64,000 nt of DNA, taken from assembly GCF_013376005.1 (NCBI RefSeq), contig NZ_JABMJK010000019.1, positions 1 through 64,000 on the forward strand, in the 5' to 3' direction. The DNA comes from Duganella sp. SG902 (GTDB lineage Bacteria > Pseudomonadota > Gammaproteobacteria > Burkholderiales > Burkholderiaceae_D). Both the position numbers and the translations under genes were made by a program. This document shows positions 28,903 to 39,300 of this stretch, one piece after another (position 1 is the first letter of the stretch; every line of letters starts with the position of its first letter). The notes beneath the pieces are model-generated. The model worked only from the letters and a program-made list of their open reading frames with translations, did no database searches and had not been told where the DNA came from.

Positions 28903-29841
28903 ATGTCCTTCGATACCCTTTCCAGCCTCGCCCCGCAGCGGCCCTTGCGCCTGTTGCTGGTCAACGCCGGCGAGGCGGACGCCATCACCTGGGCCGGACT
29001 GGCGCAGCCGCTGCGCCTGGCCGCCGCCGCCCTGGGCCGCGAGCTGCTGCAACTGGAAACCATGACGCCGGCCCAGGTGGTGCTGGCCCAGCCGAACTGG
29101 CACATCGCGCTGCTGGTGGCCGACGAGCGGCAGGCGCCCTTGCCGCCCGAGCAGGCGCGCGCCGTGATCGAGCGTTGCCGCTCGGCCGATTATTGGGGCG
29201 GCGTCGGCGCCGGCGTGCTGTGGCTGGCCGAGGCCGGCCTGATGGCGGGCGTGCGCATCGCCCTGCCGTGGGCGCTGTACGCCGACACCGAGGACATCAC
29301 CGAGCGCGCCATCCTCACGCCCCACCTGTTCGAGCTGGACGGGCGCCACCTGAGCTGCTGCGGCGGCGCCGCCTCGATCGACTTCGCGCTGACCCTGATC
29401 GAGCACCTGTTCGGCGCCAGCGTGCAGGCGTCGGTCAAGGAAAGCCTGTGCGTGGAGCGCGTGCGCGGCCCCGAGGAGCGTCAGCGCGTGGCCCTGCAGG
29501 CGCGCTTTGGCGCCCTGCAGCCGCGCCTGTCGGAGGCGGTCACGCTGATGGAGACCAATATCGAGGAGCCGCTCTCCACCGACGACATCGCCAATTTGGT
29601 GGGCCTGTCGCGCCGCCAGCTGGAGCGCCTGTTCAAGCAATACTTGGGCAGCCTGCCGTCGCGCTACTACCTGGAGCTGCGCCTGCAACGCGCGCGCCAG
29701 CTGTTGCTTGAGACCAATCACTCGATCGTGCAGGTGGGGCTGATGTGCGGCTTCTCGTCCGGCTCGCACTTCTCGACCGCCTTCGGCGCCCTGTTCGGCA
29801 ACACCCCGCGCGAGGAGCGCCAGCGCAAATTGCAGTCATGA
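28903..29841 (+). CDS. argR: AraC/GlxA-family regulator, probable arginine regulator ArgR
   Basis: 312 aa. The N-terminal DJ-1/PfpI-like domain (RLLLVNAGEADAITWAGLAQPLR; YWGGVGAGVLWLAEAGLMAG) is followed by an AraC DNA-binding domain (PLSTDDIANLVGLSRRQLERLFKQYLGSLPSRYYLELRLQRARQLL). The same fold makes up the Pseudomonas ArgR, which activates arginine catabolism. It is directly upstream of the complete AST operon, whose promoter carries TGTCGC-type half-sites. Start ATG 28903, 5 nt after the DMT gene. Confidence 0.8.
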   Translation: MSFDTLSSLAPQRPLRLLLVNAGEADAITWAGLAQPLRLAAAALGRELLQLETMTPAQVVLAQPNWHIALLVADERQAPLPPEQARAVIERCRSADYWGGVGAGVLWLAEAGLMAGVRIALPWALYADTEDITERAILTPHLFELDGRHLSCCGGAASIDFALTLIEHLFGASVQASVKESLCVERVRGPEERQRVALQARFGALQPRLSEAVTLMETNIEEPLSTDDIANLVGLSRRQLERLFKQYLGSLPSRYYLELRLQRARQLLLETNHSIVQVGLMCGFSSGSHFSTAFGALFGNTPREERQRKLQS

Positions 29842-29852
29842 TAAGTTTACTT

Positions 29853-29917
29853 TGCGGCCAAAAGTAAAAATTCTTGTCGCCATTTGAAAAGAACTTTAGC
29901 ATCCCGGCTTTTACAAT
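29853..29917 (+). promoter_or_regulatory. Probable ArgR operator and promoter of the AST operon
   Basis: Two direct half-sites, TGCGGC (29853-29858) and TGTCGC (29875-29880), are spaced 22 bp apart, each with AA eight bases further on. This matches the published Pseudomonas AraC-type ArgR half-site TGTCGC-N8-AA. A -10-like TACAAT lies at 29912-29917, with no good -35, so an activator bound just upstream makes sense. Confidence 0.6.
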
Positions 29918-29969
29918 GAGTCCACGCGGCGCTGTGCCGCGCATGACCCACATCTTGATAGGGAATGCC

Positions 29970-31214
<1,245 letters not shown>

Positions 31215-31226
31215 GTACCACCATCA

Positions 31227-31310
31227 CGTCATTCCGGCGAAAGCCGGAATCCATACACGATGTTCGAAGCCGGACACTCAGCATGGATTCCGGCCTTCGC
31301 CGGAATGACG
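31227..31310. repeat. REP-like extragenic palindrome, copy 2
   Basis: The arms CGTCATTCCGGCGAAAGCCGG and CCGGCCTTCGCCGGAATGACG form a long inverted repeat with a 40-nt centre. It is closely related to the copy at 19051-19138. It lies inside the AST operon between astC and the first astA gene, where it would make a hairpin in the mRNA. Confidence 0.8.
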
Positions 31311-31340
31311 TTTTAAGGTTCACTCAATGAAGGAGTTCCC

Positions 31341-32378
31341 ATGTATGTAGTCCGTCCGGTCGAACTTGCGGATATCGCAGCCCTGGAAGCGCTGGCCGCG
31401 GTGCCCATGCCCGGAGTGCATACCCTGCCCAAGACGCGCGAGAAAATCCGCACCATGGTGGAGCTGTCGATCGCCTCGTTCGCCGCGCACGTCGACATCC
31501 CGAGCGAGGAGGGCTACCTGCTGGTGCTGGAGTCGCCCGAGACCAAATCCATCGTCGGCACCGCCGCCATGTTCGCGGCGGCCGGCTCCAACGGCACCTA
31601 CTTCTCCTTCCGCAACGACGTGATCCAGCAGGTCTCGCGTGACCTCAACATCAGCCACAGCGTGCACGCGCTGACGCTGTGCTCCGAGCTGACCGGCTAC
31701 TCGCAGCTGTCGTCGTTCTACGTCGGCGAGCGCGAACACGGCACGCCGGAGGCGGCGCTGCTGTCGCGCGCGCGCCTGATGTTCGCCGTGCTGGCGCCGC
31801 ACCGCTTCTCGGACCGCTTCTTCGTGCCGCTGGCCGGCGTCACCGACAGCGAGGGCGGCTCGCCGTTCTGGGACGCGCTGGGCCGCAAATTCTTCAAGAT
31901 GGATTTCCTCGACGCCGAACGCACCATCGGCGGCGCCCGCAACCGCACCCTGATCGTCGAGCTGATGCCACACTATCCGGTCTACGTGCCACTGCTGCCG
32001 GGCGACGCCCAGGCGGCCATGGGCCAGATCCATCCCTCGGGCGAACTGGCGTTCAACCTGCTGACCGCCGAAGGCTTCGAGGCCGACGACTACATCGACA
32101 TCTTCGACGGCGGCCCGATCCTGCAGGCGCACAAGAATTCGCTGCGCACCTTCACCGGCGCGCTGCAACGCCGCGTCGCCACCTCGGTGGAGCAACCGGA
32201 CCGCGGCCGCGAGCCGCAGCTGCGCTACGCCGTGTCGTCCGGCTCGGAGCACAACTTCCGCGCCGTGATCACGCATTGCCCGGCGCTGGATTCTCAACTC
32301 AGCGTGGCGCTGTCCGCAGAGGTGCAGGAAGCGCTCAAGGTCGCCGAAGGCGACACCGTCATCTGCGTCAGAATATAA
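31341..32378 (+). CDS. astA: Arginine N-succinyltransferase, first subunit (AruF-like)
   Basis: 345 aa. With the next gene it forms the heteromeric enzyme that transfers succinyl from succinyl-CoA to arginine, the entry step of the AST pathway. The GNAT-like start YVVRPVELADIAALEALA, the conserved FSFRNDVIQQVSRDLNISHSVHALTL, GSPFWDALGRKFFKMDF and ELMPHYPVYVPLLP are shared with its paralogue. AGGAG precedes the ATG. The presence of two tandem astA genes is the Pseudomonas/Burkholderiales form. Confidence 0.94.
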   Translation: MYVVRPVELADIAALEALAAVPMPGVHTLPKTREKIRTMVELSIASFAAHVDIPSEEGYLLVLESPETKSIVGTAAMFAAAGSNGTYFSFRNDVIQQVSRDLNISHSVHALTLCSELTGYSQLSSFYVGEREHGTPEAALLSRARLMFAVLAPHRFSDRFFVPLAGVTDSEGGSPFWDALGRKFFKMDFLDAERTIGGARNRTLIVELMPHYPVYVPLLPGDAQAAMGQIHPSGELAFNLLTAEGFEADDYIDIFDGGPILQAHKNSLRTFTGALQRRVATSVEQPDRGREPQLRYAVSSGSEHNFRAVITHCPALDSQLSVALSAEVQEALKVAEGDTVICVRI

Positions 32379-32392
32379 AAACGAGAACACCT

Positions 32393-33448
32393 ATGCTAGT
32401 TGTACGCGCAATCCAAGCCACAGACCTCGACGCCCTGTACGTCATGGCCACCCAGGTGGGCAGCGGCATGACCACGCTCAAGCCGGACATGAAGATGATG
32501 GGCGACCGCCTCAACATCGCCGTGGCCTCGTTCGCCGAGACCATCCCGCCCGAGCAGCGCGACTACATGTTCGTGATGGAGGACACCGACACCGGCCGCC
32601 TGGCCGGCGTGTGCGCCATCAAGGGCTCGGTGGGCCTGACCGAGCCGTTCTACAACTACCGCATCGGCACCCTGGTGCACTCCAGCCGCGAGCTGAATGT
32701 GTTCACCCGCATGGACACGCTGTACCTGTCGAACGACCTGACCGGCAGCACCGAACTGTGCTCGCTGTTCCTGCATCCGGACTACCGCAGCGGCAACAAC
32801 GGCAAGCTGCTGTCCAAGAGCCGCTTCCTGTTCATCGCCCAGTTCCCGCACCTGTTCACCGAAAAGCTGATCGCGGAGATGCGCGGCTACCAGGAGGAGA
32901 GCGGGCGTTCGCCGTTCTACGAAGGGCTGGGCCGCCACTTCTTCAAGATGGATTTCGACCACGTCGACGCGCTGACAGCGGTCGGCAAGAAGTCCTTCAT
33001 CGCCGAGCTGATGCCGCGCCAGCCGTTGTACGTGGACTACCTGCCGCAGGACGCGCAGGAGGTGATCGGCAAGGTGCACACCTCCACCGCGCCGGCACGC
33101 CGCCTGCTGGAGCAGGAGGGCATGTACTTCGAGGGCTACGTCGACATCTTCGACGCCGGCCCGGTGCTGCAGGCCCGCGTGTCCGAGCTGCGCGCGCTGC
33201 GCGACAGCGCGCTGGCCGAAATCGGCTTGACCACCGACTGGGATTCCGCCTGCGCGCCGGAGAGCGCGGCGGCCGAGCCCATGCTGGTCTCTAACACCAA
33301 CATGAAAGATTTCCGCATGATCCTGTCGCAGGCGGTGCCGGTCAACGGCGCCATCGCCTTGCCGGAGGCGGAGCAAAAGCTCCTGCGCTGCCACACCGGC
33401 GACACCGTGCGCACCCTGACTCTCAATCCGAGGAAGAACAATGGCTAA
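32393..33448 (+). CDS. astA: Arginine N-succinyltransferase, second subunit (AruG-like)
   Basis: 351 aa paralogue of the preceding subunit: LVVRAIQATDLDALYVMA, FYNYRIGTLVHSSRELNVF, TELCSLFLHPDYRSGNNGKLLSKSR, RSPFYEGLGRHFFKMDFDHVD and ELMPRQPLYVDYLP. ATG 32393 is 14 nt after the first subunit; a much longer open frame from 31679 only shadows that gene. The stop overlaps the astD start by 8 nt, implying coupled translation. Confidence 0.95.
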   Translation: MLVVRAIQATDLDALYVMATQVGSGMTTLKPDMKMMGDRLNIAVASFAETIPPEQRDYMFVMEDTDTGRLAGVCAIKGSVGLTEPFYNYRIGTLVHSSRELNVFTRMDTLYLSNDLTGSTELCSLFLHPDYRSGNNGKLLSKSRFLFIAQFPHLFTEKLIAEMRGYQEESGRSPFYEGLGRHFFKMDFDHVDALTAVGKKSFIAELMPRQPLYVDYLPQDAQEVIGKVHTSTAPARRLLEQEGMYFEGYVDIFDAGPVLQARVSELRALRDSALAEIGLTTDWDSACAPESAAAEPMLVSNTNMKDFRMILSQAVPVNGAIALPEAEQKLLRCHTGDTVRTLTLNPRKNNG

Positions 33449-34922
33449 TTCAGTGGCAAACATCAGTAACTTCATCAACGGCGAATGGCTGCACGGCAGC
33501 GGCGCGGAACTGGTCACCATCAACCCGGCCACCGGCAAGCAAACCTGGAGCAGCAACGAGTCCACCGCGCAGGACGTGGCACAGGCCACCACCGCCGCCC
33601 GCGCCGCGTTTGACGCGTGGGCATTGACGCCGCTGGAGCAGCGCATCGCCGTCTGCACCCGCTTCCGCGACCTGCTCAAGCAGGACGCCGAGGAGCTGGC
33701 GCTGCTGATCTCCGAAGAAGTCGGCAAGCCGCTGTGGGAAGCGCGCACCGAAGTCACCACCATGGCCAACAAGATCGACATCTCGGTGCAGGCCTACGAT
33801 GCGCGCACCGGCGAAACCCACAACAAGGTGGCCGATGGCGAAGCCGTGCTGCGCCACCGTCCGCACGGCGTGTTTGGCGTGTTCGGTCCTTACAACTTCC
33901 CCGGCCACCTGCCGAACGGCCATATCGTGCCCGCGCTGATCGCCGGGAACACCCTGGTGTTCAAGCCCAGCGAATACGCGCCGCGCACCGCCATCAAGAC
34001 CGTGCAGCTGTGGGAGAAAGTCGGCCTGCCATACGGCGTGCTCAATCTGGTCAACGGTGGCCGCGACACCGGCATCGCGCTGGGCCAGAGCAAGCTGCTG
34101 GACGGCGTGCTGTTCACCGGCAGCTGCCAGACCGGCACCGCGCTGCATAAACAATTCGGCGGGCAACCGGGCAAGATGCTGGCGCTGGAAATGGGCGGCA
34201 ACAACCCGCTCGTCATCTGGGACGCCAAGGAAGTCGACGCCGCCGTGTTCATGGCGATTTCGTCGGCCTTCATCTCGGCCGGCCAGCGCTGCACCTGCGC
34301 GCGTCGCCTGATCCTGCCGACCGGCGCGGCCGGCGACGCCATCGTTGCGCGCCTGATCGACGTGGCCAGCCGCCTGACCATCGGCCCATCCGACGCCGAA
34401 CCGGCGCCGTTCATGGGCCCCGTGGTGTCGGCCGCTGTCGCCAAACGCCTGGTGCAGGCGCAGGCCGACATGGTCGCGCGCGGCGGCAAGCTGCTGCTGG
34501 AGATGAAACACCTGGACGCCAACACCGGCTTCGTCTCGGCAGGCATTGTCGACGTCACCGACGCCAAGGGCATTCCTGACGAAGAGTGGTTCGGCCCCCT
34601 GCTGCAAATCATTCGCGTGGCGGACTTCGACAGCGCCATCGACGCCGCCAACAACACCGCGTTCGGCCTGGCCGCCGCGCTGATTTCCAACGACGAGAAG
34701 CTGTGGAAGATCTTCCAGGTGCGCGCCCGCGCCGGCATCGTCAACTGGAACCGTCCGACCACCGGCGCCGCCAGCAGTGCGCCGTTCGGCGGCGTGGGTC
34801 AGTCGGGCAACCATCGTCCGAGCGCCTACTACGCGGCGGACTATTGCGCCTATCCGGTGGCGTCGATTGAAAACCCTGTCCTTGAAATGCCCGCGAAACT
34901 CTCGCCGGGCATGAACTTCTAA
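33441..34922 (+). CDS. astD: Succinylglutamate-semialdehyde dehydrogenase
   Basis: 493 aa. NAD-dependent oxidation of N-succinylglutamate semialdehyde to succinylglutamate, fourth step of the AST pathway. ALDH features: FGPYNFPGHLPNGHIVPALIAGNTLVFKPSE, FTGSCQTG, general base glutamate in LALEMGGNNP, catalytic cysteine in SAGQRCTCARR, and EEWFGPLLQI. The start overlaps astA2. Confidence 0.96.
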   Translation: MANSVANISNFINGEWLHGSGAELVTINPATGKQTWSSNESTAQDVAQATTAARAAFDAWALTPLEQRIAVCTRFRDLLKQDAEELALLISEEVGKPLWEARTEVTTMANKIDISVQAYDARTGETHNKVADGEAVLRHRPHGVFGVFGPYNFPGHLPNGHIVPALIAGNTLVFKPSEYAPRTAIKTVQLWEKVGLPYGVLNLVNGGRDTGIALGQSKLLDGVLFTGSCQTGTALHKQFGGQPGKMLALEMGGNNPLVIWDAKEVDAAVFMAISSAFISAGQRCTCARRLILPTGAAGDAIVARLIDVASRLTIGPSDAEPAPFMGPVVSAAVAKRLVQAQADMVARGGKLLLEMKHLDANTGFVSAGIVDVTDAKGIPDEEWFGPLLQIIRVADFDSAIDAANNTAFGLAAALISNDEKLWKIFQVRARAGIVNWNRPTTGAASSAPFGGVGQSGNHRPSAYYAADYCAYPVASIENPVLEMPAKLSPGMNF

Positions 34923-34934
34923 AAGGTAGCTGCA

Positions 34935-36269
34935 ATGTCCGCACGCGAATTCAACTTCGACGGTCTGGTCGGCCCATCGCACAATTACGCCGGCCTGTCG
35001 TTCGGTAACGTGGCCTCGTTCAGCAACGTCAAGAGCGCATCCAACCCCAAGCTGGCCGCGCTGCAAGGCCTGGCCAAGATGCGCGCGCTGGCCGCGCGTG
35101 GTTTCGGCCAGGCGTTGCTGCCCCCGCAGGACCGTCCCAACTTCCGCCTGCTGCGCAGCGTCGGCTTCACCGGCAGCGATGCCGAGGTGCTGGCCAAGGC
35201 CGCCAAGGAATCGCCGGTGATCCTGGCGTGCGCCTATTCGGCCTCGCCGATGTGGACCGCCAACGCGGCCACCGTCAGCCCGTCGGCGGACAGCGCCGAT
35301 GGCCGCCTGCACTTCACCTCCGCCAACCTGAACAACAAGCTGCACCGCGCGTTTGAGCACGAGCAGTCGACGCGCGCGCTGCGCGCCATCTTCAAGGACG
35401 AGAAGCACTTCGCCGTGCACGACGCGCTGCCTGGGACGCCGGCCTTTGGCGACGAGGGCGCGGCCAACCACACACGTTTGTGCAAGGACCACGGCAGCGC
35501 CGGCGTCGAAATGTTCGTGTACGGCCGCACCGAGTTTGACGCCGCCGCCACCGCGCCGAAAAAATACCCGGCACGCCAGACGCTGGAAGCCTCGCAGGCG
35601 GTGGCCCGCCTGCACGGCCTGTCGGCCGAGCGCACCATGTACATCCAACAAAATCCCGACGTCATCGATCAAGGCGTGTTCCATAACGACGTGATCGCGG
35701 TAGGTAACGCCAATGCCCTGTTCTACCACGAGCAGGCATTCGCCGACGAAGCAGGCGCGCTCGATCAGCTGCGCCGCGCACTCGCCGGCGTGGGCGCGGA
35801 CCTGAATGCGATCCGCGTCGATACGGCGCGTGTGCCGGTGGCGGATGCCGTGGCCAGCTATCTGTTCAACAGCCAGTTGCTGAGCAAGGCCGATGGCAAG
35901 ATGGCGCTGGTGATACCGCACGAATGCCAGGAAGTCGCCTCCGTGGCGTCGTATCTGGAAGGTCTGGTGGCCAGCGGCAGTGTGATCGATGAACTGATTC
36001 ACTTCGACCTGCGCCAATCGATGCGCAACGGCGGCGGCCCCGCGTGCCTGCGCCTGCGCGTGGCGCTCACCGATGCCGAGGCGGCGGCCATGCACCAGGG
36101 CGTGGTGATGACCGAGACGCTGTACCATACGCTGGTGGCGTGGGTGGAAAAACATTACCGCGACCGCCTGGAGCCGGCCGACCTGGCGGACCCGCAACTG
36201 GCGATCGAAGTGCACACCGCACTGGAAGAATTGAGTCGTATACTGGGACTGCCAGGACTGTACGATTAA
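34935..36269 (+). CDS. astB: N-succinylarginine dihydrolase
   Basis: 444 aa. Hydrolyses succinylarginine to succinylornithine, two ammonia and CO2; second AST step. The guanidino-modifying-enzyme triad is in place: E174 in FGDEGAAN, H250 in [14 protein letters not shown]371 in [12 protein letters not shown], close to the E. coli numbers (174, 248, 365). The N-terminus [21 protein letters not shown] is diagnostic. It follows astD by 12 nt. Confidence 0.97.
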   Translation: MSAREFNFDGLVGPSHNYAGLSFGNVASFSNVKSASNPKLAALQGLAKMRALAARGFGQALLPPQDRPNFRLLRSVGFTGSDAEVLAKAAKESPVILACAYSASPMWTANAATVSPSADSADGRLHFTSANLNNKLHRAFEHEQSTRALRAIFKDEKHFAVHDALPGTPAFGDEGAANHTRLCKDHGSAGVEMFVYGRTEFDAAATAPKKYPARQTLEASQAVARLHGLSAERTMYIQQNPDVIDQGVFHNDVIAVGNANALFYHEQAFADEAGALDQLRRALAGVGADLNAIRVDTARVPVADAVASYLFNSQLLSKADGKMALVIPHECQEVASVASYLEGLVASGSVIDELIHFDLRQSMRNGGGPACLRLRVALTDAEAAAMHQGVVMTETLYHTLVAWVEKHYRDRLEPADLADPQLAIEVHTALEELSRILGLPGLYD

Positions 36270-36338
36270 GACCCGCCGCGCAGCCACAAGCCGGCGCGGC
36301 GTCTGCAACACAAGATACCTATAACGTATTGGAGAAGC

Positions 36339-39300
36339 ATGATGAAACAAATGCCACAAGACCTGCGTAAACAAACGCTGGATCTGGTCAACGCAAACAA
36401 GCCCGCCACCGAAGTCGCCGCACTGGTCAGTGCCTGGCTCGGCTCCCTGGATGATGAGGACCTGGCGGGCACCGCGCCCGATAGCCTGGCCCCGGTTTTG
36501 TGGGACGGTTTCACCCAAGCTTCCAAGCGCAGCGGCACTGGCGCACAAATCGCCACGCTGCGCTACGACGACGGCCGCGGCGGCAAGGCCACCGCGCTGC
36601 TGATCCTCAACGATGACATGCCGTATCTGGTGGACTCCATCGTGATGGCGATGCGCAAGCTGCGCGTCACCGCAAATGGCGTGCTGAACGCCGTGCTGCC
36701 GGTGTCGCGCAACGCGGACGGCGCGGTGGTGGCGGTTGGCGAGCATGGCGCCAAGCTGGAATCGTATGTGTTGGTGCTGCTGTCGGAAGATCTGCCGGAG
36801 GCGGAACTCGGCGCGCTGGTCGAACGTATTGTGATGGTGTCGCGTGACGCCGCCGTGGTGCGCCGCGACCGCGCCGCCATGCTGGAACACTTCAGCCGCA
36901 TCGGCGCGGAAGCCGCGACCCACGGTGAAGAAGGCAAGGAGGTCGCCGCCTTCCTCGAATGGGCCAAGACCGAAGGCTTCGAACCGTTCGGCTACGCTTA
37001 CTATCAGGTCAAGCCGGGCGTGCGTGAGCTGGAGCGCGACATTCCGAGCCGCATCGGCGTGCTGCAGGACACCTCGCACCCAGTGTACGGCACCTGCCTG
37101 GCCAACATCCCAGGCGACTTTGATACCCTGTCCAAGCGCGGCCACACCCTGTCCATCGTCAAGGCGGACGTGGAAGGCACGCTGCACCGCGACCAGCAAC
37201 TGGACTTCATCGGCGTTCGCCACACCGACGCGCAAGGCGCCATCCTGGGCGAATACTGCTTCGTGGGCCTGTTCACCCGCGCCGCCACGTCCACGCCGCT
37301 GAACCGCCTGCCGTTCGCGCGCGGCCGCGTGGCGCGCGTGCTGAGCATCGCCGGCGTGCGCCAGGAAGGCTTCCGCGCCGAGAAATTCGTCGAGATCCTC
37401 GAATCGCTGCCGCGCACCGAGGCGCTGGAAGCGGAACCTGAATGGCTGGCGGAAGTCTGCGGCGCCGTGGTCTCGTTGTACAAGCAGCCGCGCGCCAAGG
37501 TGTTCGCGCGCCGCGACGTGTACGCACGCCACTTGAACGTGCTGGTCTACCTGCCGCGCGAGCGTTACAGCGCGAGCGTCGCTTCCGCGCTGGCGAAAGC
37601 GCTGCAAGCCAGCTCCGGCGCTCACCACGTCAGCTCGCAAACGCTGGTGGCGGACGGCCCGCTGGCGCGGGTGTACCTGATCGCGCATGGCGCGCGCTAT
37701 CCGCTGGATCTGGAAACCGACATTCAGCAGCCGCTGTTGTCGGTGCTGGATGGCTGGCACGACCAGTTCTCCGTGCTGGCCGACGCCGTGACAGACGTGC
37801 CGCTGCGCGCCAGCCTGCGCAAGATGTGCGCCACGCTGCCGCCGGATTACGTTGCCGCGACCACGCCATCCGCCGCCTTCCACGATCTGGGCGCCATCCT
37901 GCGCAACCCGGACCCGGCGCGCGTGAACGTTCGCGTGGATGCCGACAATGGCCACACCACCATCCGCCTGTACTCGGTAGACCGCGTGCCCTCGCTGTCG
38001 ACCATCCTTCCGGCGCTGCACAACGCCGGCGTGGCGATCGACCGCGAACAGGCCTACTCGCTGCGCGTGAATGGTGAGCGCCACTACGTCACCAGCCTGT
38101 CGGTGGATGCCGCCAGCGCCGTCAAGCTGGCCAAGCCGGAGATCGTGCCGGTGGCCGAGGAACTGTTCTCCACGCTGTTCAACAACGAAGCGGAAGACGG
38201 CCGCCTGAATGGCCTGGTCATCGAAGGCGGCCTGAGTGTGCGCGAAGTGCAGCTGGTGCGCGCCTACATGAGCTACTGGCGCCAGACCGGCACCAACTTC
38301 TCGGTGCGCTATATGGCTGAAACGCTGCGCACCCAGCCAGCGCTGGTCAAGGAACTGGTGAACGCCTTCCTGCAGCGCTTCGATCCGTCGCTGGACGACG
38401 CCACCCGCGCCGCCTCGCTGGACAAGCTGGCCGACATCAAGAGCCGCCTGCCGGCCATCAACCACGCCGACAGCGAAGCGGTGCTGGGCGCCATGGCGAC
38501 CCTGATCGGCGCCACCCTGCGCACCAACTACTTCCAGAACAACCAGAAGGGCGACAAGATCATCTTCAAGTTCGACACCAGCAACCTGTCGCTGGTGCCG
38601 GAGCCGCGTCCGTTCCGCGAGATCTTCGTGTTCTCGCGCCGCTTCGAAGGCGTGCACCTGCGCGGCGGCCCGGTGGCGCGCGGCGGCCTGCGCTGGTCGG
38701 ACCGCATGGAGGACTACCGCACCGAGGTGCTTGGCCTGGTGAAGGCGCAGATGGTGAAGAACGCCGTCATCGTGCCGGCCGGCGCCAAGGGCGGCTTCGT
38801 CTGCAAGCAGATGCCGAAGGACGCTCCACGCGAAACCATCGCGGCGGAAGGCGAAGCAGTCTACCGCCTGTTCATTTCCAGCCTGCTGGAGGTGACCGAC
38901 AACCGCGTGCTGGGCAAGATCGTCTCCCCAACCGATACCGTCTGCTACGACGGCAACGACCCGTATCTGGTGGTGGCGGCCGACAAGGGCACCGCGACCT
39001 TCTCCGACATCGCCAACAGCATCGCCGTGCAGCGCGGCTTCTGGCTGGGCGACGCTTTCGCCTCGGGCGGCTCCAACGGCTATGACCACAAGAAGATGGG
39101 CATCACCGCCAAGGGCGCGTTTGAAGCGGTCAAGCGCCACTTCTACGAGATGGACCACGACATCCACGCGCAGCCTGTGACCATGGTCGGCGTGGGCGAC
39201 ATGTCGGGCGACGTGTTCGGCAATGGCGCGCTGTTGTCGCGCAAGCTGAAGATCGTGGCGGCCTTCGACCACCGTCACATCTTCCTCGACCCGAATCCGG

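Noticed and set aside
29842-29969. Possible riboswitch leader before astC
   Set aside because: The spacer is explained by regulator half-sites, a -10 box and a short leader; no extensive conserved pairing could be drawn.
31679-32392. Long N-terminal extension of the second astA frame
   Set aside because: It overlaps nearly all of the first astA gene and gives Arg/Ala-rich sequence; the conserved protein begins at 32393.
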